This document shows positions 31,924 to 44,568 of a stretch of 64,000 bases of DNA, piece after piece (the stretch's first letter is position 1; each line of letters starts with the position of its first letter). The translations under genes were made by a program, and so were the position numbers. This DNA is from Verticillium longisporum. Taxonomy: Eukaryota > Ascomycota > Sordariomycetes > Glomerellales > Plectosphaerellaceae. The stretch lies in contig JAETXT010000003.1 in NCBI GenBank assembly GCA_019188255.1, positions 2,604,001-2,668,000 on the forward strand, in the 5' to 3' direction. The notes beneath the pieces are model-generated. The model had not been told where the DNA came from. It did not search any database and saw only the letters and a list, made by a program, of their open reading frames with translations.

Positions 31924-34900
31924 GGTTGCCTGTGACGATTTAATTTCATGCAATATCACCTCGAACTTATAGTATGCGCGCAGGGATTGGCCAGGTGCCT
32001 GACGTAGCTGTAATCGGCGACGAGGATGAGGTACGATGTTCAGTTGGATATTGGGGCATAATTACGAAGTGTAACACTGCAAGAGGAAGCAACATGAAAA
32101 CTAATGGAAACGAAAGTGATCAGTCTCTGGCCTTCGGTATCCCGTGATGTGAAACTTTGGCATCTTTTGCCTGATACAGGGGACGTCGCACGTTTGCCCA
32201 GGTGGGCCTTTAACCCCTGCTCAGTATCGCAAGTCGGGAGCTATGGCGTTTTCAGGGTCCTTGTGAGCCCCTTCGCTCGAAATAGCATGGTGCGGTCCCG
32301 ATTGGCTGGTTCTTCAGCGCGGGGAGAAGCAGTGGTTCAAGCGCGATCGACCAGTGGATAGTGTAATTGATTAACGTGTATCACTGTTGGGCTCACATGT
32401 TCCGGCTTCATCGACCTGACTGATACCCATGGAGCCAGGCCAAGTCGGACGCCGGGTTCGTGGTACATCGATAGAATGATCGTAGACTAGTGGGTCGTGA
32501 CCGTGCCAGCTGATAAGCGCCGCGAGGAATGTGTCTTCTCGGATGGGCAGTCTCCGTCGCCAGGTGCAAAAGTGTGTAAGAGTGTCGAGCGCATTCCGGG
32601 AATCTCGAGTCCGTCGCCCAGTCGGACAAAATTAGGTGCAATTGGGGGCACATGACCGGTCTCCGTCCTATACTTGTAGCCCCTCGCGTACTATCGACGC
32701 AAGAGAATGGATAGAGACTGCGACGGAGCCAGCTCCGGATTGGTGGCACACTGTATTCAGCACTGCCCACGATCTTGAAAGCTGACACGAGGCGGAGCTG
32801 ACTGACACGAGGCAAAGTGACAAGTCTTGGCGACACGGCCGCTCAGTACGGCCGTAAGAGGCTGACATGGTACTAGGTAACCTCGAGGCACTCTTTCAGC
32901 CGCTTCCTGTCGGATCTCGGCGCCGATGATCGATTGGTAGAGCCCAGTTACTAGACCTCTTGCTCCCGATGGATAAGCTTGTCAACTGATGCTGTGTGAT
33001 ACGACCGCACTAGGATCAGCTTGACACCTTGCTGGCCGCACGGAGAAGAAGTGCGAGACCAAAGGGGTTCGCATCGAAGCACGGCAAGGCAACAGTGATG
33101 TAAGGTCGATCGTCAAGGCATGCTGAGCTAACCTTGGAGATGCGACTAGTGAAGTACGCTTCATCCGATGCATCTTGTCGCGGGCTGGGCGAGACCTTGC
33201 GGCGCATGCAGGCCTCGGATCTGCGATGCGGAAGCCCGGTGGCCGCGGCTGATTTTGGCCTGATTATGAACTGACAGATGTTGCCAAGTTCAAAGCTAGT
33301 ATGCGCCGTGCTGCGATGTGCGGTGCAGTCATGTACCGGCTCATCTGACGGACAGAATTTAACAGCCAAGGGCTCATGTTTGAGGCAGATCTCGAATGCA
33401 AGGCGGCTCAGTCTGATGTAGGATGAAATCCGTCCGAAGGAGCGATGACGCTCCAACAGACGTTTCCAGCCATCGTGGGGTTAAGGCGACAGGGGGGTGC
33501 ACCTGAATAGTGTCGCGTTCTCCCGCTGTAGTAACCAACCTTGTGTTTGGTGTTGCTTGCGCCCCCTGGGGGCTTGTCGGCGAGCGGTTGGGGATGATGG
33601 ATGAAGGATGCGGATCGGGACCGAGTTGATTGGACGTGACTGGAGTTCAGATGACGATTCGGGGCTCTGGGGCTGACGCTGGATACTTCGAACCCAGTGT
33701 CATCAATGCCAAGGGAGCACGCAGAGAAGGATGAGGACTTAGTCGTCAGCCCTACTGCCACTGCCACCCAACTGATTGTTCACCGGTGCCCGCCCGATGC
33801 AGTTGCGGTCCGACTGCGGATGCTGTGTCATGTTGGGTTGTTGCATGCACATGCTGTAGCGACATGATTCTGCTCGTTTGAAAGGCAGAGGTGAACTATT
33901 GTCACAGTAAGGTGGCTTGCCAGTCGAGACCCCAGTGGTTCAACAGGGCGTTGAAGCAAGGGGAAAGCTTGGTAGTGTCGGGGAGCTGATTGGCGCTGTC
34001 TGGAACAAACGGCCCCAGGGGCGTTGTTTGGGGCTCAGGGAATTCGACCGTGGTCGGTGGTCGGGAGTTCCATATTGAGGAGAGGTAGATTGGCAATCTA
34101 GTGCTAGCGAGGACAGAGAGAGGTGTGCGGTGAGGGGGAAGGGGATTGGAAGGGGGAAGACGTCGTATCCTGTCCTGCCGCGAATTGCCGTTTCGGGGTG
34201 ATGTGAGGCGAGGGAAATGATACGAATGTCCATGTAACGCCGATGCCCGCTCACGCATTCAATCACGCATCCTCTTTTTGCAGTTTCGACAAGGTGGTTC
34301 ACGGTCGGCTGCTGAATTTATGATAAATTGAGAAATCTTGAGGAGCAGGAAAAGTGATATTGTTGGGTGACGGGAAGCTATGGGCCACATTCCTGATGTT
34401 GGTGCAGGTACCTCTCTCTCTGGTGTCTGGGCATCTGGACATCGTCCATTGTAGCTTCCGTCCTCTCATCATTCGCCCCCTAATAATTGCCTACCTGTCA
34501 TATTGAAAGGCAATTGCGGACGGACCTCCAGGCCAGCCTTCGAGAAGGACCTAGCTCATCCGCACGGCCCAGAAATCCAATTCTGGCAGCCGATTCAGCA
34601 CAAACGGCCCCGGTCGGTCACTGTCCGTGCACTGTGTGATGCACTCCGGGTCTTGCTACTGTGCCCTGAACTAGCAGGTGCAGGTGAATGGATGGTGTTG
34701 AACGCCCCGACCCCACCATCCCACTTGTCACTGACCGAATGACTGTCCACTGCACCAGGCTAGGAAGTATGCTGCATCATTGCCCTTGTGCTTTTCCATT
34801 CAGGGCAGGCACCACCCACTAGAATTATCGTGCTGTACTCCACCAGAAGCTGCTGGTGGTTATGCTACCGCCTGCCGCCGCCGCCGCCGCCCTGAGCGCT

Positions 34901-36559
34901 GGAGGTTCCCTGCCCACCAAGTGTGCCTACTTTTTTTTTTGTCGGTAGGCCATCGGAATCGGGATGCCAATCGTGATTGCCGCCTGGAGCAAAGAGACGT
35001 GACCGACAATAAAAGAACCACCCATCCTGGACCTAGGACATCATTGGATTGGACTGGAGGAAGAGTGTTGGAAAGGGCCGGCGGGGAGAGACCGCCACCC
35101 CCTCCAAATAGAAGATACCTCTGAATGGGAACTCCCCAAAACAGGCACCCCCCCTCATTACTTCCACTTCCCTTGGACCACCAAGTCGTGTTGTGGGCAA
35201 ACAAGAATTGGATCACGCCAAGGTCGTTTGCTCATGATTTGAATCCTCTTTTTTTCCTCCAGGGAGATAACGTGCGTGACTCGCTGTACAAACAGGCGGC
35301 AAGCAGCATTCTTGACAACATCGATCGACAAGGACATCGCCAGACCTCGTGTCTCTCGTCTATCAGCCTACTTTCCCCCAGCCAGCCTACCAACAGTCGG
35401 CTTTCTACATTCTGCCTCCACATCGACCTCCACCTCCTCCATCTACCTGCCTTACCTCAGGCGCTTTCTCCCTCCCATCGCAAGGCGCACATGCCGTAGG
35501 GTATCGCATCGTACCTTACCTTACCGTCATACCGCACCGCACGGCACCGAACCTCGCTGCAGCAGCGCTACACAGCAACCCGCCGCGCGAACTCCCCCCT
35601 CGGTCACCTGCACGTACCGCCGACCCCAGTCAACCACATCCACCACATCTGCCTACCTAGCAAGCACCTTCTGGAGAGACCTTTGCCCTGCACACCCGTG
35701 CGTGGCACACCCCGACCTCGCAGCCACGGCCACATTTGCAACAAGACTCGAGACCCAGGGCGAGAAAGAGAGAGAGAGAGAGAGAGAGGCAAAGGGGTGG
35801 CAGCTCCACTGTGCAAATACCGGCTCGGCTCAGACTTTGGCCCATTCCCTTTGACGACGGTGTCCCTCCTGTCAAGACACTCCGCGGTCCCCTTTCGCCG
35901 CCGCGCCCACCCTTGTCCATTTGCTTTTGGGACCAATGTCCCCGATCTAACGATTCTCCACCCGTGCGACCCTTTTACCACCGTGCCTTCCACTCCCGCG
36001 CACCTACCAAGCAACGTCAACGACACTCTCTCTGGCCCTTCCCCTTCCTTCACTCACTCGATCGACCGACCGACCGACTGACCAACCGACATAACACACC
36101 CTCTCCTCTCCTGACCCGAACGATCGACCGACAGTCCGACCACGAGAAGGGGAACAATCTCGCGCCGTGTACATCATTTGGATTACTTTTCGCGCACACT
36201 ACTATATACCCCCTCCCAGCGGCCACATACAACATACTGCGTCCAGGCTTATTTCCCTCTCACGGAAACCCGAGTCCTTCTTCGCTTGGACACCTATCCT
36301 CGCCCCCAAGAAATCGTGGTCTCGCTACTCGCTGGTCCAGTCGTTTCTACTGCATCTGCCTTTGTTTCGTTCTGGTCGTTCGCTGGTCGGCACTCTCTTC
36401 CCCCCTTCGCTCTGTCTGACAATCCTTCACCTCTGTCAAACGACCACCACAGCCTCCCATCCCGACAGCGACTCCTCTCAGAGCCATCCACGTTCTCTCT
36501 GAAGCCTTGCCTCCCGGCACCCGCTGTTTCGATCCCGGTTGCCGAACCAGGATCGCTTA
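31924..36559. other. 4.6-kb gene-poor region between divergent genes
   Basis: No accepted gene. The first part is the promoter side of the AhpC/TSA-like gene. From about 35300 the plus strand is strongly C/T-rich up to the ATG at 36560, a pattern expected of a long leader for the nucleotidyltransferase gene. Contains a T-run near 34930, a CCG run near 34870, a GA microsatellite and a GACC-type repeat near 36060. Confidence 0.5.
35766..35788 (+). repeat. GA dinucleotide microsatellite
   Basis: An uninterrupted run of AG/GA units in the probable leader of the gene at 36560. Confidence 0.9.
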
Positions 36560-39500
36560 ATGGCAAGTCAAGCCACTGCAACCGAAGAGACGCATAGTTA
36601 TTACTCCTCGGCCTCCTGGCATCACCACGCCGCAAACGCCACCGCCCCTGTCTCGGGAACGCCACCCTTGACAGCGAAGCAGAACTCCCAGCTTTCCTGG
36701 ACCAAGTATCACACAAGTGCCGCAAACCCATACCCCGAGTCCTCCGGTGTCCACAACCTCACCCACGGCGAGGTTTGGCCCTTGTGGTTCCCTCACCAGG
36801 CCTCTCTCTACCAAGCGCAAGTCTTGCACTACAGCAATCTGATTTCTCCAGGGCGGGGAGGCGGACTGCATCAACCACAATCGCTTCCTCCCTCCACTGT
36901 GGCGACCCCTAGTCAGAGCCAGTCGGCTGGCCGGTCGAGAGCCTCTTCCAAGGTGTCGAACAAGGAGCACCCATCCTCCAAGGGCAACGAGAAAGGCCAT
37001 GGGAATAAAGCCGCCAACAACAAGGACAAAGGCGACAGAGCTGTCATAGCAGGCAGAGTTTCGCCCACGATGGCTAATCCGAAGCAGAGCCAGCACTCTC
37101 AGGGCGAGCACCTGTCCCACCCCTTGCCCGCGCGCCCTCGTGGTGGCCACAAGCATGCAATCCAACCCCACTCGAACTCGGTCCCTTCTACTCCTCAACA
37201 GCATGCTAGGAACTTCTCTTACGAGTCGAGGGAGCCCTCTCCTACTGCCAACAACAACCATTCACCTCGGTCGGCGTATTCCGAAACCAACTGCGCCCTT
37301 CCCTCGCTACGACCGCTTATCCCCACCATTTCATGTAATTTCGAGACGTCATCGTACAACTTTAAGTGGCGAATGACCTTAAACATTGGCAGCGGAGTCT
37401 CCGAGAAGGAGGACGCGGCCAAGATTAAGACAAAGTTGACGGAGGAGCACGAGCGAAAGCTAACGTCCGACATGCGTGAGCTCTACGACAGGTTACTACC
37501 AACGCCGAAAGTCGAAGAAAACCGTCAAAAGTTGGTCGCGAAACTACAAAAGATTTTCAATGACGAGTGGCCTGGGCATGATATCAGAGTGCACCTCTTT
37601 GGCTCCTCGGGAAACTTGCTTTGTTCTGACGACTCAGATGGTATGTTGCATGCGGGCACTGTATGGACCAGAAGACCTTGACTGGCTAGCTGACACCTAT
37701 TCCTTCCTAGTGGACATTTGCATCACGACGACGTGGGCTGAGCTCGAGGGTGTCTGCAAGATAGCTGAGCTGTTGCACAAGAGTAAGCCCGCATCCGTCG
37801 TCTTGACACCCCGCTCATGTGAAGCATCATGCTGACAGTCTCTTCTCAACCAGAGGGCATGGAGAAGGTCGTTTGTATTTCTGCCGCCAAAGTCCCCATC
37901 GTCAAGATTTGGGATCCCGAGCTTGGTTTGGCATGTGACATGAACGTCAACAACACATCTGCTTTGGAGAACACTCGAATGGTGCGGACATATGTTGAAA
38001 CCGATCCGCGGGTTCGTCCGTTGGCTATGATCATCAAGTATTGGACAAGGAGAAGGATAGTCAACGACGCCGGTAGGTCCCAGCCTTGTTCTTGCACGTA
38101 TTTGGTTGCCTTCGACTGACCTTGTTCTCCGCAACAGCTTTCGGCAGCACTCTCAGCTCGTACACGTGGATTTGCCTGATCATCGCCTTTCTCCAGTTGC
38201 GAGATCCCCCTGTCCTGCCGGCGTTGCATCAGAACAAAGCCATGCGGCTTTCTAAGAAAGGAGGGCCCGAGAGCACCTTTGCCGACGATATCGATCGTTT
38301 GAAGGGCTTTGGCGATAAGAATAAATCGACACTAGGGGAGCTCTTGTTCCAGTTCTTCCGGTACTACGCGCACGAGTTCGACTACGACAAGCATGTCCTC
38401 TCGGTGCGGCAGGGGAAGAAGCTTCTTCGATCCGAGAAGAAGTGGGCAAATAACCTCTGCGTTGAGGAACCCTTCAACATTGGGCGGAATCTGGGTAACA
38501 CCGCAGATGAGTACTCATTTCGGGGACTCCATCTAGAACTTCGGAGGGCATTTGATTGCATCGCCGAGGCAAAGCTGGACGAGTGCTGCGAGCAGTACGT
38601 GTTTCCGAAGGAAGAGCAGCCACCGCCCTTCATCCGGCCACCAAACGCCCCTCGTCCGGTTATGATTCGGAGTTCGTCGCAGAGCAACCAGTCGGGTCGC
38701 GGAGGGCGAGGCAACTATCGCGGAGGGCGCCACTCGAATAATTACCGAAGTGGGAACTCGAGTAGACGAGCATCATCTGGAGTGGCATACGACACCAACA
38801 CGATGTATATGCCCCAGAATCCGATGACACCGCAAGAAGTGGCTTGGTACCAGCACGCGGCCGCCCAGCAGCTGCAGTACCCGGGCATTGTGAGTAGCAA
38901 CCCGGTGAGTATGCTTGCACTGGATTCTAATGCGCACCTGCAGCTTTTCAACCAGTCTCAGGTGCTCCAGATGCAAGCTCAAATGGCAGCTCAACTACAC
39001 GCACATCAGAGGATGCAGGGCGGCTCATCTACGCCCCAACAACAGTCTCAGCAGTCTCAGCAGGGCTCATCTGAGCGCTCGAGGACGAATTCGTTTGAGA
39101 ACCCCCGCTCAGCGCTCCCTCGCTGCGTCGGACTGGTACAGCATGTACAACTTGCAGCTCCAGGCCTTCTATGGCGCGCCGGCGTACACGTACCCACCCT
39201 CACCGGCAACCACGTCTGCTGCTGGACCAGAGTACAGGAGGCAAAGATCGACGATGGCAGCTGATTCGGGCGCCTCAACGTCGGGAAGCTCGCTTAGATC
39301 GCAATCCCAACCAGCATCACGCTCGGCTCCCCAGGGCCAACCAGGCCAACCATTCTCAGGCTCGGCGCCTCAGTCCAATGGCATCGCGGGCCCACGACTC
39401 GCTAACGGCGTCTCTATCCCCAGCTTTACGCCAGAGGATGCAGACTATGATGCGGTACCTAGGCAACCGAACAAGGACTCCCCAGCGTCTGACGAAGGGA

Positions 39501-40816
39501 CGTACGCTGGGTATTACGTGGCTGACGCCTCGAGCCCAAACCAGCGGGCACAGCCCATTCCCAACGGTATTGCCTTTGGTGATCTGGCACACAATGCCCA
39601 AGGCCGGCGCAGATTGTCGACCGACCAGATCCCGCAAACATTGCTGGATCGCCGTCTCCGAAGGAAGTCCCGCTCCCCGTCGCCATCGCCCCTGGGCCAT
39701 GCCAGAGCGTATTCGATCGGTACCCAAGCAGGCCCATCATCTTCTGCTCCGATGACAGTACCAGCTAACCCGAGCAATGGCAACCGGTCAGCCGCCCGGC
39801 CTCTGGTGGTCAATGGTACTGGATCCTCGGCATGGCGGGCAAGCTCGACCCCTTCGCACAGGCAAGGATCCTCGAATCTGTCTGTCACTGACAATATTGC
39901 GCGGGAAGATAATGTCGCACTCTGCCCCGACAATGTCTACAACCTTCCAGGACTCGGCATCAGCACGCAGCATGCACCTGCGGTGGACCTTCCACTCGCG
40001 GTCACGGCAGACGTTGCCCGTTCCCAGAGCTTGGTGCCTGAGACACGGACGCCAGTCATTGTGAACGGGAGCACGAATGTATCAACCTCCTCTGCTGCAG
40101 CAGGTATTCCTATTCCTGGTGCTGTTCAGTCCATGGAGGACGCCTCTTTCCGAGACCGCATCAACCTGATGGGATTGGCGAATTATCAGACTCAGCAGGC
40201 AGCATTCCAGTCTGATGCCGCAAGTGGTGTATCAACCTCGACGACGAGACAAAGGTTAAGCACTAGACAACATCAGAACGGGGTGATCGCACCGCTTGAT
40301 CTTGCAGTCCGCGAAGGTCGTAGCAATGGACATCCGCTGGCCCTTGACCCACAACATCTCTCTCCTATCAACGAGACAAGATCTCCCTCGCCAACTACCG
40401 TCCGCAAGCTTGATCACGCGTTCAAGACCGACATCACCAATCTGCCCCGTAGTGGCACCATGGACAGTCTGGCCGAGCCGTTCCGACCAGGACAGGCTCT
40501 CACTGAGCAGATGTACTCGTCTGCCAAGGAGCAGAGTCAGTTGCCAGTCACTGGTCAAGGCGCAGCACGAACTTCAGCGGCGCCTTCTGGGCATCCTCTG
40601 CAGGTGTCACTCACCCCGAACCAGATTCCGCCCTTCAATCCGAAGCTGGGTGATTCTCGCGAGAATGGACACACTCGTGGCGCCAAGAGCGAGAGCCATA
40701 GTGCCGATGGTGCGTGGCAGAAGGCCACCAAGGGCCGCAAAAAAGGAGGGGACGGCCGGGTTGCTGCGCCAAGTGAACAACCTCCTCGAAGCGGAGAGGA
40801 CAGAAAGGGCGGCTGA
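36560..40816 (+). CDS. TRF4/Cid1-type non-canonical poly(A)/poly(U) polymerase, large form; frame broken once
   Basis: Nucleotidyltransferase adding nucleotides to RNA 3' ends, of the PAP/25A-associated group that includes Cid1 and Aspergillus CutA/CutB. Exons: 36560..37640, 37711..37782, 37854..38072 and 38138..40816; introns have GTATGT, GTAAGC and GTAGGT donors. The catalytic motif G-S-S with two of the metal aspartates is HLFGSSGNLLCSDDSDVDI, completed only by splicing. Third-aspartate region: IVKIWDPELGLACDMNVNN. The PAP-associated part follows (RPLAMIIKYWTRRRIVND; STLGELLFQFFRYYAHEFDY; VEEPFNIGRNLGNTADEYSF). Both flanks are disordered: a 270-residue Ser/Gln-rich N-terminus and a C-terminus with RGG repeats and Gln runs. 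One C is extra in the run 39102-39106; dropping it joins SFENPAQRSLAASDWYSMYN. About 1349 residues. Confidence 0.88.
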
Positions 40817-42769
40817 GGCGGTTTGGCCCTAGTCCTGTGTCGGCGCGTTCGGTAGATGCGCTGCCAGATGCAGATAGCTGGCTGGGTTTTGCAAACAGGA
40901 AAACGCCCAGGGCCGAATCTTGCATGACTGTGCTGCGCCGGCTTTTACGGACTCTAGTCGTCTGCACGCATTTCGCTCGACTCTGGTTGGACATGCGTCT
41001 TTAGGATGTCATCTGTCGAACCCAGTCAAGAACGAGGGATGAGATATGCCTTCGAGGACAGGAGAGGAGCGATGAAGGACGATGAAATCGGCGCCTGTTG
41101 TAGGATTGTATGGTCTACGTATAATGAGGCGGACGGGAAGACGCATATGAGGCAATCGGTTTCCTCATGACTAAAATCAGGCGTCAGGTCAATAAGCGAG
41201 GAGAGTAGAGGTGGGAGACGCTTAGGCAGCAAGGTCTGCCAATTCCACAGCATCCAGTCATGGACCAGGGTCTGCAAGTGGAAAGGCCCTCATCAAGGGC
41301 GGATAAAGATGGCAGATAGACCGTCGGACACAGGACAGCAAATGCTCTTTTTTTTTTAACACTCTCCGCCGACCTTTCTTACTCCAGCACCTTGCCTTTC
41401 AGAATCACTGGGCGGAAAGAGGTTTCATCCTCATCGAATGTGGGAAGGACGAAATCACTTGTCCCAGTTCTCGGTGGCGATCACAGTATGGAGATTGCGC
41501 CATCAAACAGCTGGCCAGCCTTGCTCGTCTAGGTATGTCAGAGTATACAGCTCGCGGCCGATCCCTGAGTGGGTGTCTTGATTGCTCTTTACACCATGGG
41601 CAGCGCAAACATCACCAGAGCAGCGTGCAAGTTTGGTCATCGCCTGGACAGGCTTTTTCTCCGTCGTTCCCTGTCAAGCCTGAGGTTTTCTGTGCTTTCG
41701 GTAGGCAAGAAGGTATCCGCAATGCCGTGACTGGTACAATGCACATTGTCACAGGGGGGGGGAGCGGGGAGACGGGAAGATCAGCGAAACAGTACATGCG
41801 CGAGAACAATCTTATGAGGCTGACTGGCTTGTTTTCAAAACGGTGTTTTGGTTGTACAGCAAATAGATCAGAAGCTTTAGCGACGAGTCAGCATGTTGAA
41901 TGGCAGACGTTTTGTTTTAAAGGACCTGATGAGGCGCCTACAGCCTTTCTCCCTTCGCAGCACTGTCATTACTGGATTGCCCCTACAGGTACCCGTGCGC
42001 AAACTATCCCCCCAAAGCATTTGTTACGAAACGCTTCCCCAGATATCAAGGGCAGTCAGCCAACGTGCCCCTTCATCAATTGAATCTGGTCAGGTTTGTT
42101 GGTTTCCCCCGCCATGTTTGGTGGCGCGGTACTCACACCCGTCGCCACGAGAAGGCCAACCTGAAGACGAGCGCCCTGCGAAAGAGTCAGCAAAACCAGG
42201 AGGGGGGAAATACTTAACTTTTGTTTAAACGTCTGGCCGCTTCGCTCCAAAGTCCCCCTGACCTCGCCAACCCTCTCCCCCTACCGCAGGAAGCAGAACG
42301 AGCTACAGTCGTCTTCTTGCCCCCAGGCTGGTCCCCCATATCACCTCTTCAGACACAAACCCCGACGACGCAGAGGGTAGGGCTCCCTTCCCCAGAGTAG
42401 GGGACGTTTTCATGCGGCTGTCCGCCGCTTTCCAGAGCCCAGTGTTGCCTCCGTGGAGGGTAGGACTCCCTTCCCCAAAGTAGGGGACGTTTTCATGCGG
42501 TAGACTACTGCTTTCCAGAGTCCAGTGTTGCCCCTGCGGCCGGGGCTGCGCGACCTGTCGAGCGAGATGAGGTGCCTGGAGACAACAAGGCGACTGTACC
42601 TCGGGAGTTCTGCTTCTTGTGGTGGGACAGAGTGGCGTGATGGACTTTGATACCCGGTGGCAGACGCGCCGGCATTGGAGATCTTGGGACACGTCAGTTC
42701 ATTCTTTTTCTTCCAAGAATGGGTGGCTCTCGTTTGCTCACCGAAAGAGACATTGGGCGAAAAGTGCAG
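40817..42769. other. Convergent intergenic region, 1.95 kb
   Basis: Two convergent genes border this stretch. It holds a T-run near 41348, a G-run near 41753 and an 83-bp tandem repeat (listed separately). No coding region recognised. Confidence 0.55.
42373..42538 (+). repeat. 83-bp tandem direct repeat, two copies
   Basis: Two adjacent copies begin GAGGGTAGG at 42373 and 42456, with the shared core TAGGGGACGTTTTCATGCGG and CTTTCCAGAG(C/T)CCAGTGTTGCC. They differ at several scattered positions, so the duplication is not very recent or is subject to errors. It lies 230 bp behind the stop of the minus-strand gene. Confidence 0.9.
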
Positions 42770-44568
42770 CTAGTGGAAGAAGATGAAGCGGTGTCGTCTA
42801 CCGCGTGTTCGCACCTTCTTCGCGGGCCCGGGAATCCTGGACGCCTTCGAGATGGTGGTGGTCGTGGGCGCCGTCGACGGCGCCGTCGACTGCTTGTCGG
42901 AAGCCGAGACGGAAGAGCGCGAGGGCGCGGTGCGCGGGCGGTGGTAGCCGGACCGCGGGATGTTCATGGCGTCCAGATGGGCGTCGAGAGCAGCCAGGGA
43001 CGGAATCCGGGCGGGCAGGCGATCCTGACGGAGGGCGGGGAGGTGCCGGGCGGCGGGGTCGAGCGCAAAGTCGTTGTCCCAGGGTCGTCCGGTGGTCTCG
43101 CAGTCGTCCGTGTTGTCGTCCTTGAACCGTGAGATGAATCCGACCGCGGCGTCTCTGTCGGGCTTCATCTGGTAGGAGGGGAGGAGGATGGACCAAGCAG
43201 GGCGGGTTGTCGATAGGGCTTGTCGGGAGCGGTGGCCCTGCGGTACATCCGGGACGGAGATGGGCGACGGCATGGTCAGCCTGGCGAGACGGTCTTCGAG
43301 GGAGGGTTCTGGCTCCACGGAAGAGACAATTTCTTCCTCGGGGGCGTCGAGCCATCGTTGAAATGAATCTTCGATATCGGCAGGCTGGGCCTGCTGCTCT
43401 TGCTCCTCCGAGGAAAGATATTGCTAGAGACGACGGGTCAGAAGTGGAGGGCAGAAGGTGGAAACAAGAGACGATAACTTACCCACCAGTCGTCGTCCTC
43501 ATCGGGTTTGGAATCTTCTTCCTCCTGGACACCAGCTGGCTTTTCAGCAAACTTGGACAGGAAGTCGAGCTGCGAATGGGCCGAGGGTGGGACGCGGACA
43601 GGCCACATCTTCGCCACGACCTCATCCGTGATCAGGTCACCGTCCGTGTTGTAGCGCTGACACACATTAGCGATGCTTCAACATCAAGGAGCAAAAAGCA
43701 ACAAACCATCCAGCTGGTGTCGGAGTCGGAATCATCGTCAAGGTTAGTAGGGGGGTCAAGGGGGGCATGGTCAACCTTCTTCTGGGGCAGAGGATCCTAT
43801 CCCTTTGCCTTGGCAGAAGTCAAAGTCGTCTCCGTGTCGGGTTTCGTGTGGTTTGTGGGCTGGCTGGCGGGAACAAGAGCCTGGCGTTTCTTGGGAACCT
43901 TCAGAGACCCGACGGTAGGGAAGGCGGCTTTGAGGACCGGACGACTGGAAGGGACAAAAGTTGGCTTCTGCCTGGTCGTCTTCTGGGTCGACTTGGGCCG
44001 TGAGTACGTTGTTGGCTTGACCTCGGGGACAGGACGGCTGGGGGGAGCGGGAGTCGTCTTGGCCTTGCGTGTCTTAGGAACAGCGAGGGTATTGCCGATA
44101 GGGGGAGGAGCCTTGGGCCTGGGGCGAAAAGGACTGGCGGGAGCTGGAGTCTTTCGGTGCTTTGCAGCCGGACGGGCAAGGGTGGGAGCGGGAGGAAGGG
44201 CGTTCTTCGGACAACGAGCGGCGCGCCGGACATGCTTGTCATAAGCCTCTTGCTGACGACGAGCGAGAGACTCAGACAAAGCAGTGGCCGTCGGCCGTTT
44301 CGTCTTCTTCAGAGCGGAATCTATAGAGTGGTCAGTTTGTGATTGGAAGGAAGAGTGGATTTGAACGAGAAGAGAGGAAAATTTCAAGATGGATCGAGTG
44401 CAACTTGGTGGACTTTGATCCTATGGTGTGGGAGGGGATATGTCATGATAGTATGCCTGTCCACTTGGGCTTTGGGGACGGACGACACCAACACGACCGC
44501 CACAACCCCAACAGCGACTCTGCGGCAAAGAAACTGATACATAATAGAAAACAAAACTTACACGACAT
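42770..44568 (-). CDS. Unknown basic/acidic low-complexity protein, four exons, one in-frame TAG
   Basis: No family recognised. Exons on the minus strand: 44562..44568 (7 nt, ATGTCGT), 43707..44320, 43483..43656 and 42770..43423, with introns of 241, 50 and 59 bp (GTAAGT, GTTTGT, GTAAGT donors; TATAG, TCAG, TAG acceptors). The N-terminal half is very basic and proline-rich (MSYSALKKTKRP; KAPPPIGNTLAVPKTRKAK). After an acidic patch (DDDSDSDTSWM) come TDGDLITDEVVAKMWPV and an acidic/tryptophan part ending DEDDDWW, then SFQRWLDAPEEE. A TAG at about 43797-43799 interrupts exon 2 in frame, between SAKAKG and DPLPQKKVDHAP; the sequence on both sides reads as coding. I see no good intron to remove it. 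It may be a substitution error, a nonsense allele, or the boundary of two genes. Without it the protein would be 482 residues. Confidence 0.6.
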
